NCBI RefSeq assembly: GCF_028745505.1
Contig: NZ_JAQZZL010000001.1
Coordinates: 2,353,818 to 2,417,817 of the forward strand
Length of the DNA: 64,000 nucleotides
Reading direction: 5' to 3'
Source of the DNA: Lentisphaera marina
GTDB taxonomy: Bacteria; Verrucomicrobiota; Lentisphaeria; Lentisphaerales; Lentisphaeraceae
Shown here in pieces: positions 27,508-36,527 of this stretch (positions are counted from its first letter, which is position 1; every line of letters begins with the position of its first letter). The notes below the pieces were generated by a model that was given only the letters and a program-made list of their open reading frames with translations, was not told the DNA's origin and did no database searches. Made by a program: the position numbers and the translations under genes.

Positions 27508-27758
27508 TTTTACTCCTTAGGAATATATAGATTTAAAAGTCAGCGTGCGAAATTCCTATAGCATTCGTGGTGGAAGCTTTCTGAGTATTCGTCTTGCTGA
27601 TAATCATTCCCGGTCGAAGTGCCCAGAAAGTCTTTCAAAGACAGGAGCGCCAATTCGTACCGAGAATAATTAAATTTATATGTTCCTTTTTTAATTCTAA
27701 AATTTCTCCCCCAGACCCCCTCATTATATTTATCTATTTAATTACTTGGACTACTATA
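27508..27758 (-). ncRNA. Candidate IS110 bridge RNA region, copy A
   Basis: The 250-bp non-coding stretch upstream of the transposase is where IS110-group elements encode their bridge RNA. It is identical in both copies and has paired segments: CTTTCTG at 27577 with CAGAAAG at 27624, and the hairpin GTCTTTCAAAGAC at 27630-27642. TTTCTGAGT at 27578 repeats the terminal TTTCTGAGT of the element at 26216, and CCTATAG at 27555 is the reverse complement of CTATAGG at the other end (27754-27760), which is what donor-guide segments would look like. Precise RNA ends are not determined. Confidence 0.45.
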
Positions 27759-28084
27759 GGAGCGCCGGCGTCCCGCGGCTGTGTGAAAAACATTTCTTTA
27801 GGTGCAGAGCACCGACAGAAAGTAGCGTGCAGCGATAGCTGCACGTAAAATATAATTAAGGACACAAGGTGCAACGCACCGACACAAGGCATTGAGTGTA
27901 GGACTTACAGTCCTCTGGAATCAATGAATTGGAGCCTCTTAAATCTTTGCTACTCAGACCAATGGCGTAAGTAAAATATTTAAGAGGCTAACCTTTCGGT
28001 GCATGCTATAATCTATCGGGCCTTCAGCCCTTTATATGATCTGTGTTTAGATTTTTTACACAGCCTCGGGTCACCTGCGCTCCC
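27759..28084. repeat. Hairpin mosaic element bounded by inverted REP-like palindromes
   Basis: Starts with the REP-like GGAGCGCCGGCGTCCCGCGG, continues as GGCTGTGTGAAAAA, and ends with TTTTTTACACAGCC and CCTCGGGTCACCTGCGCTCC in reverse orientation at 28063-28084. Inside are stem-loop words: GGTGCAGAGCACC, GTGCAGCGATAGCTGCAC, GGTGCAACGCACC, GGACTTACAGTCC and GGGCCTTCAGCCC. The same element type, in the other orientation, is at 6552-6836. It ends 12 bp before the FecR gene's stop, so it may also act as a terminator. Confidence 0.8.
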
Positions 28085-28095
28085 ATTGAAGGCCC

Positions 28096-29400
28096 CTACT
28101 GCATAAAAAGTTCAAGCCTTGGACCTGAGGCCTCGGGATTGAGACTGCTAGCAAAGCCGTGAACCAAGGTACCACCTGGTGTTTCACAGGATAGAATAAA
28201 GCTGACTTCGGAGCTTTGATCCGACTTAATGAAATCCAGTAATTGCTCTGACTCAACAAAGACTTTTCTTTTGAGTTTAGCTCTGGAAACCGTAAAACTT
28301 CCAAGTAAAACGGCATTCTCAATTCTGGGTGCATCATCCCATTTCATAAAGCCCGTACGTTGCCATTGCTCGTCTGGGCCATCGGAGATGCCATAGAGCT
28401 GGATGGTACTTTTGGGTGGCATTGTCACCACCTCGCCTAGCCCCGTTGGAACTGAGTTTAAACTCAAACGAACTCTTGCAATCTTATCAAGATCTATATT
28501 TTCTAATGGGAAAGCAAAAAGAGCATGGCGGTCAACAGTACGACTTTTTTTCGCTCTTTTCACCATAAGGAATTTTTGATTTAAGCGACTTATATCATTA
28601 CAGAAAATGACTGAATTTTCATTGCCACTTGAACTCAAAATATGTGAATCCTGTTGCTGTTTTAGAAAACCTTCCAACTGAGTATCTTCGAAATCGACTA
28701 GGGAATCAGCTTTCATTGTCGAGGCTTTATTATCTGTCAAATATTTAGTTTCGCCCAATTCGTGATGGAGGGATATCTCTCCTTCCTGAACTTTAAATTC
28801 TGCGGATTGTTTATCTTCGGAGATACGGACAGAAAAACGTGTACCATGGTCAATGGCATAACCATTGGGAGTATTGACTCGAAAGCCTTGAGCTGACTCT
28901 CTCACATACATGGAAATAGCGCCGGATATGACTTTTACTTCCATGTCGGAAATGAGTTCAATTTTGGCTGGAGCCTCCAGAGTTAAGTCGGCGCCTGAAT
29001 TAAAAGCTAGCGTAGCGACCCCGCTTGTAAGGTTCAGTGTGCCGGCGTGTAATTCCGAGCCCTCAAGTGTGGATTGACTACTTTCCCAACCGGCGTATTC
29101 ACTGGACTTAATAATCGCAATATTAGAAGGTTGAGAAAGAAATAAGAAAGCTGGAACAAAGATGAATAATGCCGCAACAGCAGCTATCAAAGTGTAATAC
29201 TTATTGCTTTGCTTAATACTTCTAATCTCCATCCCCTCCTGTGAGTGACTCTGTAATCCGGCATCCATCATGGTGTACTCAAGGTACTTTTGACGAAGTT
29301 CGGGGTTTTGTTCCAGGAGACTCTCAAGTTCTTTAAACTCATCTTCACTGATGCAGTCGAGAAAGTACTTATGGAGTAAATCGTTAAATTTTTTGCTCAT
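28096..29400 (-). CDS. FecR-type membrane anti-sigma-like protein with C-terminal DNRLRE-like domain
   Basis: 434 residues. A cytoplasmic N-terminus (FNDLLHKYFLDCISEDEFKE, LESLLEQNPELRQKYLEYTM) resembles the anti-sigma segment of PVC FecR proteins; a membrane segment follows near residues 70-90 (YTLIAAVAALFIFVPAFLFL). A FecR domain occupies about residues 120-220 (LTSGVATLAFNSGADLTLEA, VNTPNGYAIDHGTRFSVRIS). The C-terminal 170 residues look like a DNRLRE-type beta-sandwich (ALFAFPLENIDLDKIARVRL, GFMKWDDAPRIENAVLLGSF). The ATG overlaps the stop of the upstream sigma gene by 4 nt (ATGA), so the two are translationally coupled and it very likely controls that sigma factor. Confidence 0.85.
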   Translation of the reverse strand: MSKKFNDLLHKYFLDCISEDEFKELESLLEQNPELRQKYLEYTMMDAGLQSHSQEGMEIRSIKQSNKYYTLIAAVAALFIFVPAFLFLSQPSNIAIIKSSEYAGWESSQSTLEGSELHAGTLNLTSGVATLAFNSGADLTLEAPAKIELISDMEVKVISGAISMYVRESAQGFRVNTPNGYAIDHGTRFSVRISEDKQSAEFKVQEGEISLHHELGETKYLTDNKASTMKADSLVDFEDTQLEGFLKQQQDSHILSSSGNENSVIFCNDISRLNQKFLMVKRAKKSRTVDRHALFAFPLENIDLDKIARVRLSLNSVPTGLGEVVTMPPKSTIQLYGISDGPDEQWQRTGFMKWDDAPRIENAVLLGSFTVSRAKLKRKVFVESEQLLDFIKSDQSSEVSFILSCETPGGTLVHGFASSLNPEASGPRLELFMQ

Positions 29401-29927
29401 GATGAATAGGCCCTTTGTGTATTAACACAGTCCAATAGTTTATCCCTTAAACGTCCTAGCTTTTTGTAAAGTGAATTAACTGATACCGATTGTTTGGCTG
29501 CCAAGACCTTAACTGAACCATGGTTTAAGTAGGGAGCCATGACCAAGTGCTGATTCTCTTCTGATAATTTTTTCAAACAGCCTCCAATAGCTTTCTGTCG
29601 CCAGGCATACTCATTTTCATCTATTTTTTCAGCGTCATCCGCTAAGAGATTGAGTAAATCATTATTAAAAACAAGGCGATCCGACCTCTTTTTCTGCATG
29701 AGGTTCATGCACTTAAAACGGATGATAGTTTTACCCCAGGGGAAAAAGCCCTCTTCACTATCGAGTTGATCGAGTTTTTCCCACATTACCACACTGGCCT
29801 CCTGCAGGACGTCATCAACATTCGTCCAAGATGGCAGTAGGCTTCTGGCAAAGGCCCGCATTGAGTTCTCATACTTTAAGAAAAGCTTTAGAAAGTCCGC
29901 TTCTTTTATTTTTTTATCCTGATCCAT
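29397..29927 (-). CDS. ECF-type RNA polymerase sigma factor
   Basis: 176 residues with sigma-70 region 2 (YENSMRAFARSLLPSWTNVD, DVLQEASVVMWEKLDQL; FFPWGKTIIRFKCMNLMQKK) and region 4 (LKKLSEENQHLVMAPYLNHG, SVKVLAAKQSVSVNSLYKKL). It belongs to the short ECF group paired with FecR proteins in Planctomycetota, Verrucomicrobiota and Lentisphaerota. Its coupled partner is the FecR-type gene immediately downstream. A GGCAGGTTTTT motif 49-59 nt upstream of the ATG matches sites before other genes in the window, suggesting autoregulation and a local regulon. Divergent from the DUF1549/DUF1501 pair. Confidence 0.93.
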   Translation of the reverse strand: MDQDKKIKEADFLKLFLKYENSMRAFARSLLPSWTNVDDVLQEASVVMWEKLDQLDSEEGFFPWGKTIIRFKCMNLMQKKRSDRLVFNNDLLNLLADDAEKIDENEYAWRQKAIGGCLKKLSEENQHLVMAPYLNHGSVKVLAAKQSVSVNSLYKKLGRLRDKLLDCVNTQRAYSS

Positions 29928-30231
29928 TTCACAGTCTCAATAATTCTTGTCTATATACTTATATTTGAGGAAATTAAAAACCTGCCACCTCAAATTAATA
30001 AAATCAAGGGTTTTTCTTTCTCTGAATTCAATTCACGATGCAATTACTTGAGATTTAGAATTATCCGCAGGCCCATGAATTATAATAATATTATCAAGAA
30101 TTATGATTAAACTGTCATTCTGTGCGGATTTTACGACAATCTAAGCAAGATGAGGCGTTCTTCTGACATATACATAACAAGTACTTGTCTGATAAAACCG
30201 TAATTTTAGTGTAAAAATCTGGAATAATTTG
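29928..30231. other. Divergent intergenic region
   Basis: About 300 bp between the ECF sigma gene and the DUF1549 gene. Apart from the motif at 29950-29986 it is AT-rich with a stretch of ATAATTATAATAATATTATC near 30075; no gene or repeat was recognised. Confidence 0.5.
29950..29986 (-). promoter_or_regulatory. GGCAGGTTTT-N10-AAAT motif upstream of the ECF sigma gene
   Basis: On the minus strand GGCAGGTTTTT (29986-29976) is followed by AATTTCCTC and AAATATAAG, with AAAT exactly 20 nt from the first G, as at 7896, 20442 and 47859. Its place before a sigma factor gene suggests that this sigma factor recognises it. Confidence 0.55.
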
Positions 30232-32106
30232 ATGTTAAAAAAAATATTTTACTGCAGCTTTGTTTTACTTTCTCTGCCTTTAATGGCTGATGGTAATATT
30301 AAGCAAATGGCCAAGGAAATTGATGATCTCGTTCATCAAAAACTCGAATCTATTAAGCAGCCTAAAAGAAGTGAAATTGATGATTATACCTTTGCTCGCC
30401 GTCTTTACTTAGATGCCATAGGTCGAATCCCAACCTTAGCAGAATTGGAAAGTTTTGTACAAGGCAGTTCAGAAAATAAACGCGCAGAACTTATCACTTC
30501 ACTTCTCTCATCCAGAGGTCACCAAAGCCATATGTACAATTATTGGGCCGACTTACTAAGAGTCAAAAACATTGGTGACAAACTTATGTATGCCGGGAAT
30601 TTATCCCAGGCAATAAAATCTGCTCTGCGGGAAAACCGTCCATACGATAAATTTGTGAAAGATATTGTCTCTGCCGAGGGGAACCTTTACAAACCAGGTA
30701 ATGGACTGGTTGGTTATAAAGCCCGTGAAAGTATGCAGTTAGATCGCCTTTCAAATACCATAAAAACTTTTACCGGCATGGCAATTGAATGCGCTCAATG
30801 TCACGATCATCCCTTCGATGACTGGACTCAAAGAGAGTTTTACGAAATGGCTGCCTTTACTTCTGGGACAAGATTACAACTGGATCCACCTAAAAAATTA
30901 GAAAAGGAAAACTACGCCGAACTTCGCAAAGCTTTAAAAAATGATAACTTTGATAAATGGATTGTCTACCGTGAGTCAATACGTATGAAATACGCTCGTA
31001 TAGATGGCTCAGGAACAGGCTACATGCGTTTGCCCCATGATTATAAATACGATGATGGAAAGCCTTTTGAAGTCATCCAGGCAAAAACCATGTTTGGTGC
31101 CTCCCCGGCAGTATACACAAAACAAACTGTTGATCGCGTAAAAAAGCATGAAAACAATAGATATGTGGGAGATTCAGCCAAAGCACATAATCAATTAGCT
31201 GAATGGGTGACTTCAAGAGATAACCCCATGTTCACTAAAGCAACGGTTAATCGTTTATGGTATTGGATCATGGGCAGTGAATTGGTGGGAAGGGTTAACG
31301 ACCTGGAATTGAGCGATGAGGGAAAACACCCCGAATTGACGGCAAAACTTGAAGCTATTATGAAGCGCGTCAATTACGACACAAGAAAATTTTACGAAGT
31401 CATTTTCAATACTCGTACGTATCAAAGCAGAGCCCTGGCGCTGGGCAAGGGTAATCCTGAATACCTTTTAGATGGCCCCATTGTACGAAGGCTGAGTGCT
31501 GAACAGGTTTGGGATTCATTCTTATCACTAAAAAATGGTGACCCCGACAAGCACTTACCCACAAAATTTCATCATAACGGTTTCACCCTCTTTTATGATA
31601 AAAGTAAAAACTGGACAGCTGAAGACTTTAAGAATTACTCAAGCAATTGCGGTGTCGGCAGAAGAGGATTTTATGAGGCTGCTCATCGAGAGGCGCTGGA
31701 AATAAACGAGGACATCGGCCCAAGGAACGAATTGCGCGCTTCAGAATCCAGAATATATGCCCCTAAATTTCCACTCAATCTCTCCTATGTAGAAGTCAAC
31801 GGCCTTTTCGGTGCATCCGATAGAGAGTTAATTGATAACTCTAACAAAGAAGCAAATATTCCACAAATTCTTTATTTAATGAACGGCAAGCCCGAAAATC
31901 AGCTCATCAGTTCCAAATCCTATTTAAATGATGAATTGGCAAAAGCCAAAGGTCGTGAAAAATATCAGCGCATGTGGCTGGCAGTTTTTAACCGTCCGAT
32001 GAATGCTAATGAACTCGAGCTCATAAACTCAAACTTTAATCGTAAAGATATTCAAAATATGCTTTGGGCACTTTTAAACTCAAATGAATTTCGTTTTGTA
32101 AGGTAA
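30232..32106 (+). CDS. DUF1549/DUF1553 protein with a CxxCH motif
   Basis: 624 residues from ATG 30232 (the in-frame TTG at 30229 adds one residue). Signal region FYCSFVLLSLPLMA. DUF1549 (PSCyt2) spans about residues 20-220: EIDDYTFARRLYLDAIGRIP, MYNYWADLLRVK, MQLDRLSNTIKTFTGMAIEC and CAQCHDHPFDDWTQREFYEM with a potential haem-binding CAQCH. DUF1553 (PSD1) fills the C-terminal half: NPMFTKATVNRLWYWIMGSE, RRLSAEQVWDSFLSL, MWLAVFNRPMNANELELI. It lacks the N-terminal PSCyt1 cytochrome found in the longer members of the family. In PVC bacteria such genes are followed by a DUF1501 gene, as here. Periplasmic, of unknown reaction. Confidence 0.9.
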   Translation: MLKKIFYCSFVLLSLPLMADGNIKQMAKEIDDLVHQKLESIKQPKRSEIDDYTFARRLYLDAIGRIPTLAELESFVQGSSENKRAELITSLLSSRGHQSHMYNYWADLLRVKNIGDKLMYAGNLSQAIKSALRENRPYDKFVKDIVSAEGNLYKPGNGLVGYKARESMQLDRLSNTIKTFTGMAIECAQCHDHPFDDWTQREFYEMAAFTSGTRLQLDPPKKLEKENYAELRKALKNDNFDKWIVYRESIRMKYARIDGSGTGYMRLPHDYKYDDGKPFEVIQAKTMFGASPAVYTKQTVDRVKKHENNRYVGDSAKAHNQLAEWVTSRDNPMFTKATVNRLWYWIMGSELVGRVNDLELSDEGKHPELTAKLEAIMKRVNYDTRKFYEVIFNTRTYQSRALALGKGNPEYLLDGPIVRRLSAEQVWDSFLSLKNGDPDKHLPTKFHHNGFTLFYDKSKNWTAEDFKNYSSNCGVGRRGFYEAAHREALEINEDIGPRNELRASESRIYAPKFPLNLSYVEVNGLFGASDRELIDNSNKEANIPQILYLMNGKPENQLISSKSYLNDELAKAKGREKYQRMWLAVFNRPMNANELELINSNFNRKDIQNMLWALLNSNEFRFVR

Positions 32107-32110
32107 GATA

Positions 32111-33358
32111 ATGATGGATAGAAGACAATTTTTAGGTGGCTTGAGCGTCCTCGGTGGAAGCCTTCCTTTTCTACATGGCAATGAGCAAGTTATTAATCCA
32201 CAAAATGCTCGGGCAAAATCAGTCATTTACATATGGCTGGGAGGAGGATTGAGTCAGTATGAATCCTTTAATGTTAATTTCAACAAAGACGTTTTGGGCA
32301 AATCCAGACCTATAAAAACAAATGTCGATGGGATTCAAATTAGTCATTACATGCCCCATATGGCCAAGCAGATGGATAAGGTTCAAGTATTGACGACAAT
32401 GAAAACTAATCAAGGCGCTCACCCTGCTGGGGTTTACAAGGCTCTAACCGGTTATAATCCCCGCTCGTCAATAACCCACCCTGAGTTGGGTGCCTGGGTG
32501 AGTAAACTTATGACTCATAAAGATGATAGCTTACCAAATTTTGTCGCAATTAATTCACGTCGTGGTGCCACCTCCGGTTTTTTCCCAGGCATGTATGCTG
32601 CACTTCCTGTTTTGGATCCAAACAAAGGCATTCTCTACAGTAAGATTCACGAGAAAGTTTCCAGTGAAGATTATTCTAAACGACACAAACTACTCAATGC
32701 CCTAAACAGCAATTTTGACCAGGGCTATGGCACGAAAGATACCAGAGCTTACACCGATATCTACCGAAACTCATTAAACTTCATGAATAGTAAAGACATC
32801 TCAGCTTTTGATTTAAGGAAAGAAGACGAAAGCATTGCTAAACTCTATGCAAAAGACAATTTCAGTCAGGGCTGTTTATTAGCTGCAAGACTTGCGGAAA
32901 AAGGTGTTCGTTTTTCCAAGGTTGCATTGAATGGCTGGGATTATCATAAAGATTTGTATAAAGACTTGCCTCCAAACATTAATAAACTGGATTTAGGTCT
33001 GAGTGCCCTGCTTCAGCATTTGTCTTTGAAAGGCTTACTGGATACGACTCTCGTTGTTGTAGCAACTGAATTTGGTCGTAAGCCGGAAGTTAATGTCAAT
33101 GTCGGTCGTGATCACCACCCCAATGGCTTTACTTGTTTATTGGCCGGTGCCGGAGTAAAATCTGGAGAGATTTACGGTAAGATGAGTCTGGATGGTAAAG
33201 AACCCGTTGAAAACCCCATGGAGATTGAAGACCTCAATGCTACAATCGGCTGGGCTTTAGGCTTAGACCCAAGTAAAAAACACATATCTTCCACAGGTCG
33301 TCCCTTTAGTTTTGCCAATAAAGGCAAAGCTCAGAAGCAGCTATTCCAAGGTACTTAA
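32111..33358 (+). CDS. DUF1501 protein with Tat-like signal
   Basis: 415 residues starting MMDRRQFLGGLSVLGGSLPF, a twin-arginine-like export signal. Family motifs: AKSVIYIWLGGGLSQYESFN near residue 35, HPAGVYKALTGYNPRSSITH, and in the C-terminal third NGWDYHKD, LVVVATEFGRKPEVN and GRDHHPNGFTCLLAGAGVKS. The fold is alkaline phosphatase/sulfatase-like, but there is no Cys/Ser-x-P-x-R signature. Starts 4 nt after the DUF1549 gene, so the two are one operon and are expected to work together; the pair is a hallmark of PVC genomes and remains without an assigned reaction. Confidence 0.92.
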   Translation: MMDRRQFLGGLSVLGGSLPFLHGNEQVINPQNARAKSVIYIWLGGGLSQYESFNVNFNKDVLGKSRPIKTNVDGIQISHYMPHMAKQMDKVQVLTTMKTNQGAHPAGVYKALTGYNPRSSITHPELGAWVSKLMTHKDDSLPNFVAINSRRGATSGFFPGMYAALPVLDPNKGILYSKIHEKVSSEDYSKRHKLLNALNSNFDQGYGTKDTRAYTDIYRNSLNFMNSKDISAFDLRKEDESIAKLYAKDNFSQGCLLAARLAEKGVRFSKVALNGWDYHKDLYKDLPPNINKLDLGLSALLQHLSLKGLLDTTLVVVATEFGRKPEVNVNVGRDHHPNGFTCLLAGAGVKSGEIYGKMSLDGKEPVENPMEIEDLNATIGWALGLDPSKKHISSTGRPFSFANKGKAQKQLFQGT

Positions 33359-33798
33359 AGAACTTATGCCGTAGATCCCTACAAGCGATCACAGTGAACT
33401 GCAATCACTAATCCGTTTTGATGCTCTTCCTATTTTGAATAGTTCATCAATCCCTGAATCTGAAAGGTACTTTGCTATTTCTTAGCAAATCCCACTTTGT
33501 AGCTATGGCTAAATTACCCCTCAGAGAATTCATTCGAGTCTTCTCGCTAATTGATTCAAATTCTTACTAAATTATTATCACCACTTGCTTCATCTCCATT
33601 CAATTTTCAAATTTCCTTGCAACTTAAAAATTTATCCGTGAAAATATAAATTCTGAATTCTTTTCTAATTCCTCCTTTCTGACTTGATCGGCTCGAAACT
33701 GAACAATATAATAGATTGATAAAAAACGCCGAATTAACACAAGAATTCCTATGAGTTCATAATATTATATATGAGAAAAAAGATAAGCGGATCTAATA
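33359..33798. other. Intergenic region without recognised gene
   Basis: 440 bp, AT-rich. A small inverted repeat TTTGCTA/TAGCAAA lies at 33471-33489 without a following T-run. No family motif or repeat word of the window was found here. Confidence 0.5.
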
Positions 33799-34404
33799 TT
33801 GAGTGATTTTGCCCCAACAAGAATAACCCTAATTCAAAGGGTAAAAAACCCAGATGATCAGGCTGCATGGACTGACTTCTGTGAGTATTATTCAGGTTTT
33901 ATCACTATGCTTTTAAACAAGATGAAAGTTCCCAATAGTTTGCACCATGACCTCACTCAGGAACTTATGCTCAAGCTCTGGAAATCTATTAAAAGTTTTG
34001 ATGTAGATGACAGCCGCGCTCGCTTTCGCACCTGGCTGGGAAAAGTTCTTCGCAATAGCGTCATTGATTATATGCGCTCGGAGAATGCCCGAAAAAACAG
34101 AGAATTTAGAACGGGTGAAGAAGATAATTATTTCAACATATTGGCTGGTGGTAACAGCGACCTCGATAAAGTCATTCATCAGGAATGGACAGACTATATG
34201 TTAAATCAGGCTATTGAGCATTTAAAGTCCTCCTTTTCCGGCAACGCCATAGAAGTTTTTATGATGAGTTCACAGGGAAATTCCGTTAAAGAAATAAGTC
34301 AAAATCTTTCTATTCCGGCCAACACGGTCTATGTCCTGCGCAGTCGAGTTAAGGCCAAGTTCATGGCTGAACTCAAACAACTTAGAGAGCTTTTTGAGTT
34401 TTAA
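33799..34404 (+). CDS. ECF-type sigma factor coupled to a kinase gene
   Basis: 201 residues using a TTG start at 33799; no earlier or better start was seen and the RBS is poor. Region 2: WTDFCEYYSGFITMLLNKMK, HHDLTQELMLKLWKSIKSFD, FRTWLGKVLRNSVIDYMRSE. Region 4: AIEHLKSSFSGNAIEVFMMS, SVKEISQNLSIPANTVYVLR. Related to the ECF sigma factors of PVC bacteria that sit next to Ser/Thr kinases. The next gene, a membrane kinase, starts on the base after the stop codon, so the two are co-transcribed; kinase control of the sigma factor is inference from that coupling. Confidence 0.9.
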   Translation: MSDFAPTRITLIQRVKNPDDQAAWTDFCEYYSGFITMLLNKMKVPNSLHHDLTQELMLKLWKSIKSFDVDDSRARFRTWLGKVLRNSVIDYMRSENARKNREFRTGEEDNYFNILAGGNSDLDKVIHQEWTDYMLNQAIEHLKSSFSGNAIEVFMMSSQGNSVKEISQNLSIPANTVYVLRSRVKAKFMAELKQLRELFEF

Positions 34405-36378
34405 ATGAATTTCCCTGATTCACTCAGATCCATGTATGATGATGCCAAGGATTATCAACTGGAACTTGACGAGTTGGCTCCCTTAAGTTGCGAACTCAAA
34501 CAAATCGATGTGGAATATACTGAAAAGGAACTCATTGCCACTGGAGGAATGAAATCCATCTACAAAGTTTTCAGTTCTTCATGTCAACGCCATGTTGCTT
34601 TGGCTGAATTATCTGACCACGAAAACATAGAAAACTTCGACCCCTTTATTTGTGAAGCACGGCTCACTGCCCTCTTAGAGCACCCCAATATCATCAAGGT
34701 CTATGAGATTGGGATTAACAAAGCTGGACAGCCTTTTTTCACCATGGAACTCAAAAATGGTGATACGCTTCAGAAGGTATTGAATAAAAATCAAACTGAG
34801 GACGACAAAGAAACTTATTCGCTAAGTCAATTACTTAACGCCTTTATCAAAGTTTGCGATGCCGTAGCCTATGCCCATGCTCAGGGTATTGTTCATCTCG
34901 ATCTGAAGCCGGACAATATTCAGGTTGGTTTATTTGGTGAAGTGCTCGTATGCGATTGGGGGCTTGGCAAAGTCGTTGACCAGGAAAAAAAGCATTTTAC
35001 AACATCGACTTTCAAAAAGGACATCTTAAACAATGCTACTTTGACAGGAGAAGTAAAAGGCACTCCCGGATACATGGCTCCGGAACAAATCACCAACGAC
35101 AATAAAGCCCCACAGACAGATATCTACGCCTTGGGCGCTATACTTTTCTCCATACTCTGCCCCAAAAGATTGCAGCATTCAAATACTGTAAGCATCATCA
35201 AAGAAGCTCAACAAGGTACCCCTGAAAACTTAAAAGACTTTCGCCCACATATCCCTCAGAGCCTTTTCCCAGTCATTGAAAAAGCGATGCAAAAAAATCC
35301 ACATGATCGCTATGCCAATGTTTTAGATTTAAGGATGGACGTGGAAAGCTACTTAAATGGTTACCCAACCGAAGCGGAACAAGCGGGTCTACTTAGACAA
35401 ATATCGAAATTTTGGCGGAGAAATAAAACGATATGCTCCACAAGCTCAGCTTTCATCCTTCTGATTCTTATTGGCCTCACTTACTTTATTACTCAAATTA
35501 AGGCCAGTGAAATGCAGGCGATTAAAGCCAAAGATAAAGCAGAGAAAACTGCTGCTGAACTTTCTATCGCCTTGAAAAAGAATAAAGAGCAGTCGAAAGA
35601 GCTGGTGGAACTGCCAAAAGAAATTATCGAATCTATACTCGACCAAAATCATACTCAATTGGATAATAATACCTTGCTGGCTAATCCAGTTATTGGCATT
35701 AAAAGAAGTACTGAACTTTTAACTGCAGCTCTTAAGGTTTACCCGGATTCAAAGAGAATCGCCACTCAGCTTTTTTGGAATTATTTCATCTCAATGCAAT
35801 TTGACAAGGCTAAAGGTTTTCTGGATAAGCATCGGGAATTAATCAATGATCCGGGGATTGAGCAAAGCTTTCTCATGTTTGAGCCGGGTGACAAGAGTGA
35901 GACTTTTCAAAAGATGGTGACCTTTTGCCTCGATAAAAACCTACTGGTCAAGGCAGAAATAATTCTTTCATATTACTCCAAATATTATCGCAATATAGCT
36001 GAATATCCCGACTTAATTTTTCGTCTGTATAAGACTTATTATCCAAAACATAAAGATGCCGTTTTTACTTTTGAAAATGGCACTCTTTCTATCGATGCCC
36101 CGGAGATTACAAAGTTAGTCTCACAGGCTATATTTTATTGCATATTTCGCTATCTGAGAGTGAAGGAACTGAAGGTTGTCAGAAGTTCTATAAGCTCACC
36201 ACGAGAGTTCGCTGGCATGTATCTTTTCGAACTTGATTTAAGGGGGACAAAAATCACCAAGCTGAGTTCACTTGGTGGTGAAGAGGTTCAAATCCATAAA
36301 GTGATTGTCCGCAAAGATCAATTATCGGCCAAAGAGCTTAAGAGAAGCTCACAAGACTTTGAAATAGAAGTTCGATAA
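34405..36378 (+). CDS. Membrane Ser/Thr protein kinase (ATP-lysine position is Ala)
   Basis: 657 residues. Kinase domain at about residues 40-315: Gly-rich loop ATGGMKSIYKVF, then VALAEL where VAIK would be, so Ala67 stands at the ATP-binding Lys. Helix-C Glu is present (CEARLTALLEHPNI), the catalytic loop is HLDLKPDN (Leu instead of Arg, catalytic Asp kept), and the DFG motif is DWG. The APE motif is present (GTPGYMAPEQ). A membrane helix lies at about 348-370 (AFILLILIGLTYFITQI), then a coiled-coil and a helical sensor-like region ending in a leucine-rich-like stretch. The missing Lys makes it a candidate pseudokinase or a kinase using another Lys. It is adjacent to its ECF sigma partner. 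Confidence 0.9.
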   Translation: MNFPDSLRSMYDDAKDYQLELDELAPLSCELKQIDVEYTEKELIATGGMKSIYKVFSSSCQRHVALAELSDHENIENFDPFICEARLTALLEHPNIIKVYEIGINKAGQPFFTMELKNGDTLQKVLNKNQTEDDKETYSLSQLLNAFIKVCDAVAYAHAQGIVHLDLKPDNIQVGLFGEVLVCDWGLGKVVDQEKKHFTTSTFKKDILNNATLTGEVKGTPGYMAPEQITNDNKAPQTDIYALGAILFSILCPKRLQHSNTVSIIKEAQQGTPENLKDFRPHIPQSLFPVIEKAMQKNPHDRYANVLDLRMDVESYLNGYPTEAEQAGLLRQISKFWRRNKTICSTSSAFILLILIGLTYFITQIKASEMQAIKAKDKAEKTAAELSIALKKNKEQSKELVELPKEIIESILDQNHTQLDNNTLLANPVIGIKRSTELLTAALKVYPDSKRIATQLFWNYFISMQFDKAKGFLDKHRELINDPGIEQSFLMFEPGDKSETFQKMVTFCLDKNLLVKAEIILSYYSKYYRNIAEYPDLIFRLYKTYYPKHKDAVFTFENGTLSIDAPEITKLVSQAIFYCIFRYLRVKELKVVRSSISSPREFAGMYLFELDLRGTKITKLSSLGGEEVQIHKVIVRKDQLSAKELKRSSQDFEIEVR

Positions 36379-36527
36379 ATTTTATCTCCCTTGGACCGGT
36401 AAAACACTTGCGATCCAGGGTATTTAATCCTGTGCTGTTTCGTAATTTTCAGTGGTTTAATTAAAGGTGAGTTAAAATCACAAGCAAGCATAAAAAATAT
36501 CTATAAAATTTATTTTAATTAGAAAAG

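Larger units (their letters stand above)
26211..27758 (-). mobile_element. IS110-family insertion sequence, copy A
   Basis: A 1.55-kb segment identical to 43623-45170 (constant offset 17412). It contains one transposase gene, only 37 bp after that gene and about 250 bp before it, the asymmetric layout of the IS110 group. No terminal inverted repeats are seen, as expected for the family. The left boundary (GGGCTTTTCTGAGTGC) is set by divergence between the two copies; the right boundary is placed at the start of the REP palindrome that follows both copies, and could be off by a few bases. Confidence 0.85.

Noticed and set aside
27594..27848. Open frame on the + strand across the IS110 end and the REP palindrome (also at 45006)
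   Set aside because: It crosses the boundary between the IS and the mosaic and differs in its tail between copies; the region is better explained as the candidate bridge RNA.
33612..33645. CTGTAAAGAAA/CCGTG promoter motif before the second ECF sigma gene (ATCCGTGAAAAT)
   Set aside because: Only the downstream half is present; at the required distance the upstream half is absent.
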